Below, piece after piece: positions 1 to 7,353 of a stretch of 64,000 nt of DNA (the stretch's first letter is position 1; each line of letters begins with the position of its first letter). Made by a program: the position numbers and the translations under genes. The stretch covers positions 1 through 64,000 of the forward strand of contig JAKQBN010000076.1 of the NCBI GenBank assembly GCA_029559475.1, written 5' to 3'. Under the pieces are notes generated by a model. It did not search any database and had not been told where the DNA came from. It was given only the letters and a program-made list of their open reading frames with translations. Source of the stretch: a bacterium (lineage in GTDB: Bacteria > UBA4055).

Positions 1-12
1 CTTATCGGGATT

Positions 13-87
13 AACAGCAAGCAGCTGACTCCTTTAGAGGTTTGTTCGTAAACAGGGACCTAGAAAACATGAGGCTGTCTTGCTATT
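13..87 (+). other. Folded leader or RNA 3' end, unidentified
   Basis: Bases 13-25 and 74-87 form a long stem (AGCAAG/CTTGCT and CAGC/GCTG with one bulged T), enclosing two small hairpins: CCT-TTAG-AGG at 31-40 and a UUCG-capped GTTTG/TAAAC stem at 40-53. This is more structure than expected in an ordinary AT-rich leader. I do not recognise it as a known riboswitch, tmRNA, 6S, SRP or RNase P RNA. Because the window starts here it may be the 3' part of a larger RNA, or chance structure behind an upstream gene: one frame reads open from base 1 to a TAA at 49-51, only 16 codons. Confidence 0.3.
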
Positions 88-143
88 ACAAATTTAATTA
101 AAAACTTAACGAAATTTAAACAAAAAATAAGTAGGAGAATAAA

Positions 144-353
144 ATGAAAACAGTTGATGCAAGAGGACTTTCATGCCCTCAGCCGGTGATACTTGCAACG
201 CGGGAAATAATAACCGGAGAAAAAGAATTTGAAGTATTGGTTGATAGTGAAGCTTCATACGAGAACGTAACCAGAATACTTGAAAATAAAGGTTTTAAAT
301 TTTCTACGGAAGAAAAGGAAGACCATCAGGTTATTAAAGCTTTATTGATATAA
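144..353 (+). CDS. TusA/SirA-family sulfur (selenium) carrier protein
   Basis: This 69-residue protein spans the whole TusA fold. It opens with VDARGLSCPQPV, the family CPxP motif, and Cys11 is the expected persulfide or perselenide carrier. Known relatives either relay sulfur from a cysteine desulfurase or form the N-terminal half of the selenium-associated protein YedF. The YedF C-terminal DsrE-like half is absent here, so it is a single-domain carrier. An AGGAG sits 7-8 bases before the ATG. The next two genes encode a cysteine-desulfurase-like enzyme and a DUF3343 protein, a trio often found with selenium-handling genes. A role passing S or Se between them is inferred; the family call is firm. 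Confidence 0.85.
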   Translation: MKTVDARGLSCPQPVILATREIITGEKEFEVLVDSEASYENVTRILENKGFKFSTEEKEDHQVIKALLI

Positions 354-359
354 TCTTTC

Positions 360-388
360 TTGTTATTGCTAATGTATTTAGTTATACT
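360..388 (+). promoter_or_regulatory. Probable promoter of the desulfurase gene
   Basis: TTGTTA (360-365), a 17-base spacer and TATACT (383-388) lie 25 bases before the ATG at 413. This suggests the desulfurase gene can be transcribed separately from the TusA-like gene. Confidence 0.5.
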
Positions 389-412
389 ACACATAAATAG
401 CGGAGAGAAACG

Positions 413-1603
413 ATGAATATAGGATCAAAACTATCTAAAACCAATTTAGTATATTTTGACAACTCGGCAACTTCATTTCCCAAACCTCCTGCCGTTGTAG
501 ATGCGGTTGTTGAATACATGACACAAGCCGGCGGCAATCCGGGCAGATCCGGACACAGACTTGCGGAAGAAGCCGGAGAGATAGTCTTTCTGGCAAGAAA
601 AGCTCTCGCATCTTTCTTCGGTATTAAAAATCCTATGAACGTGGTTTTCGGTCCTAACGCGACAGATGCCGTAAATACAGCTCTCAAGGGAATTCTGAAT
701 AAAGGCGATCACGTTATCACGACGCATTTGGAGCACAATTGCGTAATGAGGCCTCTGAACAGACTTTCCGGGGATGGAATTATCGATATATCAGTTGCAG
801 ACGGAGATGAGATAGGAATAGTCAGTGCAAATGAGATCGGATCTCTATTAAAGCCTTCAACAAAAGTTGTCGTGATCAATCATGTTTCTAATGTGACAGG
901 CGTAATTCAGCCTGTTAGAGAGATCGGTAAAATGTGCCGTTCGAAAGGTGTGATACTTATCGTTGACGGAGCACAGTCTGGCGGAATAGTCCCGGTAAAT
1001 ATTGCAGATGATTTTATAGACATCTTCGCTTTTACGGGACATAAAGCTCTTTACGGCCCTACAGGGACAGGAGGAATGATAATCTCCGATGATTTCGACC
1101 ATAAAATATTAAGAACGCTGAAAGAAGGCGGAACCGGGAGTATATCCGACAAGATCGAACAGCCTGATTTTTTGCCTGACAAACTTGAAAGCGGAACTAT
1201 GAACGTTGCCGGTATTGCAGGTTTATTAAAAGGTATAGAATTTATTAATTCTCTGCCTGAAGGAGTGAACAGTGCGCTTTCCCACAAACTGACGCTTCAA
1301 AAATATTTCATAGAAAAAGCTTCAAAAAAGGTCGAAGGGTTCAAAAGTTATTCTCAGACCGGCTCACCCGGAATAACTTCATTCAGAATGGAAGGATTCA
1401 CTGCTTCCGATATTACACAGCAGCTGTCCGACAGATTCAATATAATGTCAAGGCAGGGGCTTCACTGCGCGCCTTCAGCGCATCAGAAAATAGGGACATA
1501 CCCGGAAGGTACAGTCAGATTCAGCTTCAGCGTATTCAGTACTATCGCCGAAATAGATTATGCTATCGAAGCACTTAAAAAAATTAGGAACAGGAATGCT
1601 TAA
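413..1603 (+). CDS. Class V aminotransferase, cysteine desulfurase family
   Basis: PLP-dependent fold-type I enzyme of 396 residues, related to SufS/CsdB and to the selenium-associated 'cysteine desulfurase family protein' group. It probably removes S or Se from (seleno)cysteine onto an enzyme cysteine and passes it to a carrier. The N-terminal YFDNSATSFPKP segment, the HVSNVTG region, the DGAQSGG motif and the Schiff-base lysine in FTGHKALYGPTG are all present. The catalytic-loop cysteine lies in MSRQGLHCAPSAH near the C-terminus. The start has a GGAGAG Shine-Dalgarno, and the 3' end overlaps the next gene by 8 bases, implying translational coupling with the DUF3343 carrier. Whether S or Se is the real substrate cannot be read from sequence. 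Confidence 0.85.
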   Translation: MNIGSKLSKTNLVYFDNSATSFPKPPAVVDAVVEYMTQAGGNPGRSGHRLAEEAGEIVFLARKALASFFGIKNPMNVVFGPNATDAVNTALKGILNKGDHVITTHLEHNCVMRPLNRLSGDGIIDISVADGDEIGIVSANEIGSLLKPSTKVVVINHVSNVTGVIQPVREIGKMCRSKGVILIVDGAQSGGIVPVNIADDFIDIFAFTGHKALYGPTGTGGMIISDDFDHKILRTLKEGGTGSISDKIEQPDFLPDKLESGTMNVAGIAGLLKGIEFINSLPEGVNSALSHKLTLQKYFIEKASKKVEGFKSYSQTGSPGITSFRMEGFTASDITQQLSDRFNIMSRQGLHCAPSAHQKIGTYPEGTVRFSFSVFSTIAEIDYAIEALKKIRNRNA

Positions 1604-1817
1604 TAAAGGAATCATTCTCTTCCACTCATCAAATTACGCAATGTGGGCAGACAATGTTTTAAAAAAGAAAAATATCGATCACAGACTAATACCCGTACCC
1701 CGTGAATTAAGCTCTGACTGCGGTTACTGTATCGAGTTCGAAAACAATTCTGCTGCAGAAGTAACCAAACTTCTCAAAAATGAGAATATTGAATTCGACA
1801 GAATTGAGACTATATAA
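1596..1817 (+). CDS. DUF3343 family putative Se/S carrier protein
   Basis: Small protein of 73 residues, starting at the ATG inside the end of the desulfurase gene. An AGGA 6-9 bases upstream and the family N-terminus (MLNKGIILFHSSNYAM) support this over a longer reading. It matches the DUF3343 pattern: hydrophobic first strand, HSS..AMWA, then LIPVPRELSSDCGYCIEF, where the SSDCG cysteine is the conserved residue. The family is repeatedly found beside YedF/TusA-like and desulfurase-like genes and has been proposed to carry Se or S. That role is not demonstrated. It is the last gene of the trio and is followed directly by a strong terminator. Confidence 0.75.
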   Translation: MLNKGIILFHSSNYAMWADNVLKKKNIDHRLIPVPRELSSDCGYCIEFENNSAAEVTKLLKNENIEFDRIETI

Positions 1818-1845
1818 AAAAACCGCCTTCCGGCGGTTTTTTTTT
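1815..1845. terminator. Bidirectional intrinsic terminator
   Basis: A perfect CCGCC-TTCC-GGCGG hairpin (1823-1836) is flanked by an A-run on the left and nine Ts on the right. It can therefore end transcription from both converging genes; the minus-strand stop codon at 1844 lies inside the T-run. Confidence 0.9.
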
Positions 1846-3181
1846 ACTTTATAAAGGTATCGAGATAAATGACGGCAGACAATCCCGCAGTCGCTTTAGT
1901 AGTTATCCATGATTCCTCATATTCATATCCTGACCACGGTCCGTCCATATATCTGTAGCTGTAAGTATTTTCATAGCTGAATACGCTCATGCTGAAATCC
2001 ACAGAAAACGATTCGAAAACAAGTCCTGTTCCAAGGGACACACCTACTCCGACAAGCTGTTCCAGATCTGAAACGTCAGTATCCGCTTCATATACGGGAT
2101 TTCCGTACATATCGTCTCCCTGATAATACAGATCATCCTCTCTATCAGCCCATAAGGTCGGATAGTTAAATATACCTAATCTTAAAGGTATAACGACCGC
2201 ATCGGTAATAATCAGATACTCCATACCCAGTCTGAACTGTGTAACATCCTCTTCGGTCGGGCTCATGTAGGTTTCGCCTTCATTTCCGTCTTCGTCTTCC
2301 CATCTGAATTTAGACTTTGCATAGTTCCTTACTTCAAAATCAGCACCTAAAGTAAAATTCTCACCGAATCTGTATGAAGCTCCAAATCCGAACATTACAG
2401 GCATCTCGACGGTACCTGAAAAATACTGCTCATAACTATAACCGTCATTTGATTCGAATTGAGCTTCGTAATCATATGAAAGATCGAACGGTGTCTTCAG
2501 AACAGCGCCAATTTTCAAAGGAACGTTATCCTTTATAGCAGACATATCGAAGATCGCGCCTAAAGTCAGATTAAACCCGCTAAAATCCTTATTCTCTGCT
2601 GTGAAAGTTTCGGAATATGTGTCCCAAACTTCTTCCTGTGTGGATTCTGAAGCTCCAGTCCAGATGTTGCCTGTTGCGCCTAAAGACAGATAAGGAAAAA
2701 CCTGATAACTAGCGCCGATGTTAATTGTATACACTCCGCCTTCAGATTCGTAAATATAACTGTATCTGCTTGCTTCGTTCTCACTCTCGTCCTCCGAAAA
2801 AAAATCAAGCTGTTTCTGCATAGCAGCAGCCAGCACGAGTTTTCTGTCTTTAATATGCAAAGGGTAAGCAACGCTCAGAAAATTCAAATTAGCATGCGTG
2901 TATTTGAAATCGCTGCTGTTTTCATATTCCTGATTATCCGAGTATGTATATTCTTCTCTGTCATGGATCACACCGCCAACGACAGACGCTTCAAAATGCT
3001 CAAGTGCTGTAAGTCCTCCCGGGTTCCAATTTATCGCTGTGGCATCATCAGCGATCCCGATGAAAGCGTTACCCATTCCCGCAGCGCGTGCGCCGGATCC
3101 TGTAATGTTCCAGTCCAGCTCGGCTTTTACGGCATTTATCGATACCGCAAGTATAAATATTGCCAATAATCTTTTCAACAT
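1844..3181 (-). CDS. PorV/FadL-like outer-membrane beta-barrel protein
   Basis: The product is 445 residues with a clear signal peptide (MLKRLLAIFILAVSINAVKA). The mature start ITGSGARAAGMGNAFIGIADDATAINWNPGGL is characteristic of the PorV/UPF0164/OmpP1-like group. The rest is alternating, aromatic-rich strand sequence as expected of a barrel. The ATG at 3181 is preferred over one four codons upstream because GGAGGGGAGT sits directly before it. The gene lies 18 bases behind the CsgG-like gene and shares its promoter. PorV relatives serve as type IX secretion shuttles or as general transport barrels, but no other type IX gene is in the window, so the cargo is unknown. The C-terminus ends in DTFIK rather than a terminal aromatic residue. 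Confidence 0.75.
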   Translation of the reverse strand: MLKRLLAIFILAVSINAVKAELDWNITGSGARAAGMGNAFIGIADDATAINWNPGGLTALEHFEASVVGGVIHDREEYTYSDNQEYENSSDFKYTHANLNFLSVAYPLHIKDRKLVLAAAMQKQLDFFSEDESENEASRYSYIYESEGGVYTINIGASYQVFPYLSLGATGNIWTGASESTQEEVWDTYSETFTAENKDFSGFNLTLGAIFDMSAIKDNVPLKIGAVLKTPFDLSYDYEAQFESNDGYSYEQYFSGTVEMPVMFGFGASYRFGENFTLGADFEVRNYAKSKFRWEDEDGNEGETYMSPTEEDVTQFRLGMEYLIITDAVVIPLRLGIFNYPTLWADREDDLYYQGDDMYGNPVYEADTDVSDLEQLVGVGVSLGTGLVFESFSVDFSMSVFSYENTYSYRYMDGPWSGYEYEESWITTKATAGLSAVIYLDTFIK

Positions 3182-3199
3182 ACTCCCCTCCATGATCTT

Positions 3200-4645
3200 T
3201 TATTTAATAACGGCTTTATCTCCTATCTGTATCGCTCCGGGTTTTATTATCTTCGCAATGGACATTTTTTCCTGAACGTTCGTTGTTATAGCCTCACCGA
3301 GAGGCGTTACGTTATATCCGAGTATCTCATTCGTGGAAGGATGTCGGATTTCTTCCCCTTTTCTGTATAATGTAAATCTTGTACCTTTTCTAACACCGAG
3401 ATCCTCGCCAATGTCCAAATATACCTGTTCGGGATCAACTTTTATTATGGATCCTTCATATAAAGGCATGTCGTTGATTATCATTACTGCGATTTTTTCC
3501 ATAGCCCTTTCAAGTTCGTCCTTCTCGGAAACGATCTCATTGGCGGTTATTGTTTCACTTGTCTCGACATCAATAACTCTAACCGATATGTGCATATCAC
3601 CGCCGACTTCGTTCTGCTTGCCCATAATAATAGCCTCGGCACCGATTACTTTTCCGGCGTTTATCGCTGTCTCTTCGTCAACAATACCTGTCATACCCAG
3701 GCTTTGCTCGTTTATGATCTTTTCTAAGAATTCCCTTTCTATAACTTTAAACCTTCTTTTCTTAACCAGATTAGTAATCAGTTTATCCATAATCATGGAT
3801 GAAAGCTCAGCCCCTGAACCTTTCGAATCTATCGGCATAATAGCAACAGCAAGTGGAGAACCGACTCTGGTTATTTTTATCAGATCGGAAGTGAGAGGCA
3901 CATTGGCTTTAGTATTGTTCTGGCTCAACTCCTTCTTTTTTCGCTCAAGCTCATCCATTTCCCGTTGTATCTTCTCTTTTTCTTTTTTTAGAGCAAGAGC
4001 TTCTTTTTCCTGTTTTTCTTTGAGTGCTTTTTCCTGCGCAAGCTTTTCTTTCTCCAGTTTCTCTCTTTCCTTTTTGAGCGCTATAGCTTCCAATTCATTC
4101 TGTTCTTTAAGCTTCTTCTCCTGCTCTTTCTGTTTTAATTCTTCTTCTTTTTTAGCAAGAGCTTCTTTTTCTTTACGCTCTTTTTCTTTTGTTTCCTTTT
4201 CAAGTTTTTCCTGTTCCATAGAAAGCTGTTTTTTCTTTTCTTCAAGCTTTGCAAGTTCTTTTTCTCTGTTCTCATCTGTGTGTGTGATACCCGTCGCGAT
4301 CTTGTTCAAATACTCCTGAGCCCTATCCGATTTTTTGTATGAAAGTGACAGTTCAAGTTCCTGACGCGCATTATCGTATTCTTCGAGCAGATAGTAGCAT
4401 ATGCCTGCTTCCCTGTGTGGAAAATACTCTATGAATTTTGTACCGTATGTTCTTTTTTTCTTCGTGTCTTCGAACTGAAGGGAATACGCACTTTTGAATT
4501 CAACTATAGCTCTGTTGAAATCTCCGACTTTCATGTACTGAAGACCTTTTTCGTAATAATTATAAAATTTATCTTCCGCAGAAATTAAAGGTATACATAA
4601 AACTAAGAATAAGGTAAAAATTAAATATTTTGAAACTTTGATCAC
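3200..4645 (-). CDS. TPR / coiled-coil / CsgG-like envelope protein
   Basis: Product of 481 residues with an N-terminal signal peptide (YLIFTLFLVLCIPLISAE). Two or three TPR-like helices follow (about 25-115), then a very charged Lys/Glu coiled coil (about 120-240). After that comes a CsgG-like domain (about 255-400; VAIMPIDSKGSGAELS, KLITNLVKKRRFKVIER, GAEAIIMGKQNEVGG). The C-terminal 80 residues look like a small beta domain of the kind found in FlgT-like proteins. CsgG-fold proteins assemble at the outer membrane as secretion pores or as activators of envelope enzymes. The lack of a lipobox argues against a true CsgG pore. Co-transcription with the PorV-like barrel suggests the two act together in the periplasm, which is inference. 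Confidence 0.65.
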   Translation of the reverse strand: MIKVSKYLIFTLFLVLCIPLISAEDKFYNYYEKGLQYMKVGDFNRAIVEFKSAYSLQFEDTKKKRTYGTKFIEYFPHREAGICYYLLEEYDNARQELELSLSYKKSDRAQEYLNKIATGITHTDENREKELAKLEEKKKQLSMEQEKLEKETKEKERKEKEALAKKEEELKQKEQEKKLKEQNELEAIALKKEREKLEKEKLAQEKALKEKQEKEALALKKEKEKIQREMDELERKKKELSQNNTKANVPLTSDLIKITRVGSPLAVAIMPIDSKGSGAELSSMIMDKLITNLVKKRRFKVIEREFLEKIINEQSLGMTGIVDEETAINAGKVIGAEAIIMGKQNEVGGDMHISVRVIDVETSETITANEIVSEKDELERAMEKIAVMIINDMPLYEGSIIKVDPEQVYLDIGEDLGVRKGTRFTLYRKGEEIRHPSTNEILGYNVTPLGEAITTNVQEKMSIAKIIKPGAIQIGDKAVIK

Positions 4646-4673
4646 AATATCCCCCGTAATAGAGTTTTAAATT

Positions 4674-4702
4674 AATTTAATTTATCATTAATCCAAATGC
4701 AA
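4674..4702 (-). promoter_or_regulatory. Probable promoter of the CsgG-like/PorV-like operon
   Basis: On the minus strand TTGCAT (4702-4697), a 17-base spacer and TAAATT (4679-4674) lie about 28 bases before the ATG at 4645. The TAAATT -10 recurs at other starts in this window. Confidence 0.5.
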
Positions 4703-4722
4703 GAAATAAAATAAATATATGA

Positions 4723-4739
4723 TCTCATTAATCATGAGA
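4723..4739 (-). terminator. Possible weak terminator after murG
   Basis: TCTCAT-GATTA-ATGAGA forms a six-pair hairpin just past the murG stop on the minus strand. The following sequence is AT-rich but has no clean T-run, so this is weak. Confidence 0.3.
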
Positions 4740-4746
4740 ATTGATA

Positions 4747-6657
4747 TTAGCTTAATCCGGCTTCTTTTAATTTGCTCTTCATGCTGAAGAACGGTGTAAA
4801 TCCAGTTGATGTTAGAAGCATGTTGTCTATATGTTCTTTGTGAACTTCACCTGTTATTATATTTCTCTTCTTTAAATCGTTGAGCGCTGTTATAAGCGAC
4901 TCTCTGATATTCGTATTGCTGTGATATCTGAATTTTACGAATTCTTTCAGATCATCAGGTGTTTCAACATATATTGTAAAGGCCGGTATAGCGTTCATTA
5001 TCACTTCATAATTGCCATTTTCAAGCAGTTTTATAATTACTTTTTTCATTTTATCATTATTTTTGGTTTCTTCTTTAAAGAAAAGTACGCATTTTAACGC
5101 TTCGACCTGAACTTCCCAGTAAGTATCAGATAGCGAATGAAAAATATCTCTTTCTACATTTTCATCATATATACCTATACGTCTGTAGGCTTCTATAACG
5201 TTCCTTTTGACAAATCCCGCGTTCTTTTCCGATAAAAGTTTGCTTAGAAATGGAAGTTTGGTCCTGTCCTGAGTAAGTCCTGCAAGCTTTACTGCGGAAT
5301 TCTTTACTTTCCAGTTCTGTGATATCAGATAATAGCTTGCTCTATATTTTATATAATCGAGATACTCGAGGTTTAGAATTTCATCTGAACTCATTTTTGA
5401 TAGATATGACAATATCTGATTTACTCCCATTTCGGAATATATATTTTTATTTTTTTGAGTCTGGTCATCATTTACTGCAGAATGAGGTATGTTATTCATT
5501 ACATCCGTAATGTAAGAATAAATTTCTTCATTCGCATTGGAAATCACTGCTTTTAGTGCGTTGGCCGACATCATTCTGAGCCTGTCCCTGTTATCGTAAT
5601 ATTCTTTGATCTTTAATGAAAGTTTTTCTCCGGTAACTTTTATTACAAAATCATTCTCTTCGATCATCACTTCTTCATACATAATGTCAGCCGCTCCTGA
5701 ATTCTGCATGCTCAGAGCGTTCATTACCTGATGATCGCCTGATAGGTTCGCCTTGGGAATTATCAGCGAAGGTGTACCGCTCACAGCTATCTCGTTTATC
5801 GTTCCTCCGCCCCTTGTGATTATCAGATCCGCAGCGAAATAATAATCTTTTATATTGTCAGCGTATTCGATGCGGTTATAAAATCGGATCTCACTTTCTT
5901 TTAGAGAATTATATTCAATTCGTTTTATCGTATCGAGTACGCTGTTGTATCCTTCGGTTCCTCTGCCTGTAACATGGATCAGACGCAAATTTTTCATTCC
6001 GTTTAAATATTTCAAACAGTCGACTACCGCTCTGTTAATTGTTCTGGCGCCTTGCGATCCGCCGACAGCGAAAACAACAAAATCGTCATTATTTAGTCCG
6101 AGTTTTTCTCTTGATTCAGCCTTCGATCCCGTAAAAAATTCAGGTCGGACAGGATAACCGACAAATCTGCCTTTACCCGGAAAATCTTTCAGCGAGATCT
6201 TATATGAAACTCCGACTCCGTCACATAAAGGTCCGGCTAATTTAACGAGTTTTCCTGCTTCTGCATTGGCTTCGTGCAGAAACAGCTTCGATCTTGAAAG
6301 TCGCAGCTTTCTTAAGATATATCCTGCGAATATCGGCGGGGCAGAAACATAACCGCCTGAACCAATGATCATGTCCGGCCTGTATGATAAAAGAATAAAA
6401 ACACTTTTAACTGTTCCTGAAAAGATCATTAAGACAAAGACTATCATCGCAATGCTGATTTTTTTATCCGGCATACCGGTCGCGCTAACATATTTCATCC
6501 TGTAACCTTTTGCAGGAACTATCTTCGATTCGATGCCTTTTTTTGTGCCTAGATATAAAAATTCAGCATCAGGTTCATTCTTCCTGATCTGTTCAGCAAT
6601 TGCAAGAGCAGGATAGATATGTCCTCCGGTCCCTCCGCCTGTAAGAATGTATTTCAT
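4747..6657 (-). CDS. murG: MurG glycosyltransferase fused to a HEAT-like repeat domain
   Basis: Residues 1 to about 375 are a complete MurG, the GT28 enzyme that adds GlcNAc to lipid I on the cytoplasmic face of the membrane to make lipid II. The GGGTGGHIYPALAIAEQI loop, SGGYVSAPP, the GGSQGARTIN loop, ITRGGGTINEIAVSGTPSL with its conserved Glu, and GDHQ..NA are present. MurG is usually about 350-370 residues; this protein has 636. The extra ~260 residues are helix-rich repeats (NWKVKNSAVKLAGL, NAGFVKRNVIEAYRRIG, DTYWEVQVEALKCVLFF, NTNIRESLITALNDL) resembling HEAT repeats. The gene stands alone behind iorB, not in a dcw cluster. I see one open frame with no sign of a frameshift. The extra domain may be a docking platform, by inference. 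Confidence 0.85.
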   Translation of the reverse strand: MKYILTGGGTGGHIYPALAIAEQIRKNEPDAEFLYLGTKKGIESKIVPAKGYRMKYVSATGMPDKKISIAMIVFVLMIFSGTVKSVFILLSYRPDMIIGSGGYVSAPPIFAGYILRKLRLSRSKLFLHEANAEAGKLVKLAGPLCDGVGVSYKISLKDFPGKGRFVGYPVRPEFFTGSKAESREKLGLNNDDFVVFAVGGSQGARTINRAVVDCLKYLNGMKNLRLIHVTGRGTEGYNSVLDTIKRIEYNSLKESEIRFYNRIEYADNIKDYYFAADLIITRGGGTINEIAVSGTPSLIIPKANLSGDHQVMNALSMQNSGAADIMYEEVMIEENDFVIKVTGEKLSLKIKEYYDNRDRLRMMSANALKAVISNANEEIYSYITDVMNNIPHSAVNDDQTQKNKNIYSEMGVNQILSYLSKMSSDEILNLEYLDYIKYRASYYLISQNWKVKNSAVKLAGLTQDRTKLPFLSKLLSEKNAGFVKRNVIEAYRRIGIYDENVERDIFHSLSDTYWEVQVEALKCVLFFKEETKNNDKMKKVIIKLLENGNYEVIMNAIPAFTIYVETPDDLKEFVKFRYHSNTNIRESLITALNDLKKRNIITGEVHKEHIDNMLLTSTGFTPFFSMKSKLKEAGLS

Positions 6658-6743
6658 AAATCCACCACCGGTGTTAAGTCTTATGTCAGCCAGAACTACA
6701 CATCAACCAAAGATAAGGATTTATACATGATTTCACAATATTT

Positions 6744-6760
6744 AAAAAACTGTCTGACAG
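6744..6760 (-). terminator. Possible weak terminator after iorB
   Basis: CTGT-CAG-ACAG followed by TTTTTT on the minus strand lies 27 bases beyond the iorB stop. The stem is only four pairs, so strength is doubtful. The remainder of the 129-base iorB-murG gap holds no other clear element. Confidence 0.35.
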
Positions 6761-6786
6761 ATTATACCTATTATAACAAAAAATAA

Positions 6787-7353
6787 TTATTGCTTAATCA
6801 GCTCCAGATTCTTCTCAAGCGTTTTTACATGCATGAGTTCGGCCAAAGCTTCTGAGACTATCTTAACACTAAGCCCGGGTATCCACTCCAATTCAATCAT
6901 CTTTTTTATGATTACGATATTCTGCATTCTCGGGTCTGAAAGTTCTTCTTCGAAAACTCTTACTGATTCACCTTTCTTAGCCTTAACTGATTTCTCAAGT
7001 TCATCGAGAGTGGGATACTTGAACTTTCCGAGCCTGTTGCCGATGGTCTGATACTGCGCGTCGTAAAAGATCACTTTCCCGCCTTCAATAAGCATTTCGG
7101 ATGCAGCTCTCGCGCCTTCGAGGCGTTCTAAGGCTATCACGATATTTGCCTTTCCTGAAGGGATCAGAGGCGTATGTATCTTTTTGCCTATCCTGAGATG
7201 AGATATGACGGTTCCGCCTCGTTGCGCTAACCCGTGGGTGTCAACTCCCTTTACATCGTAACCGGCCTTGTGGCAGGCTCTGAGCATTGCTTCTGCTAAA
7301 AGTCCTATTCCCTGACCGCCGACTCCGCACATATAAATATTTAAGTCTTTCAT
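6787..7353 (-). CDS. iorB: Indolepyruvate:ferredoxin oxidoreductase, beta subunit
   Basis: The gamma-type domain subunit of the 2-ketoacid oxidoreductase family, 188 residues, recognised from MCGVGGQGIGLLAEAM at the N-terminus and GLAQRGGTVISHLRIG. Together with IorA it oxidatively decarboxylates aryl-pyruvates from aromatic amino acids, giving acyl-CoA and reduced ferredoxin. It starts in a TAATG overlap with the iorA stop, with AAGGAGG inside the end of iorA, so the two are translationally coupled and made in equal amounts. The length is normal for the family. The enzyme is oxygen-sensitive and typical of anaerobes that ferment peptides. Confidence 0.9.
   Translation of the reverse strand: MKDLNIYMCGVGGQGIGLLAEAMLRACHKAGYDVKGVDTHGLAQRGGTVISHLRIGKKIHTPLIPSGKANIVIALERLEGARAASEMLIEGGKVIFYDAQYQTIGNRLGKFKYPTLDELEKSVKAKKGESVRVFEEELSDPRMQNIVIIKKMIELEWIPGLSVKIVSEALAELMHVKTLEKNLELIKQ

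Noticed and set aside
1..51. Short frame from the window start to TAA as the end of an upstream gene
   Set aside because: Only 16 codons are visible and they match nothing I know; the folded structure in the same bases makes coding status undecidable here.
1560..1595. Upstream ATG giving a 12-residue longer DUF3343 protein
   Set aside because: The extension lies entirely within the desulfurase gene, lacks a ribosome site and does not match the family start.
3333..4319. A 328-codon open frame on the plus strand, Ser/Phe-rich
   Set aside because: It is the complement of the Lys/Glu-rich coiled coil of the CsgG-like gene; such repeats keep the opposite strand open. No ribosome site and no plausible protein features.
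1844..4645. CsgG-like plus barrel pair as a curli or type IX secretion locus
   Set aside because: No CsgE/F, curlin, PorT/GldK-type or C-terminal sorting-domain proteins are present in the window.
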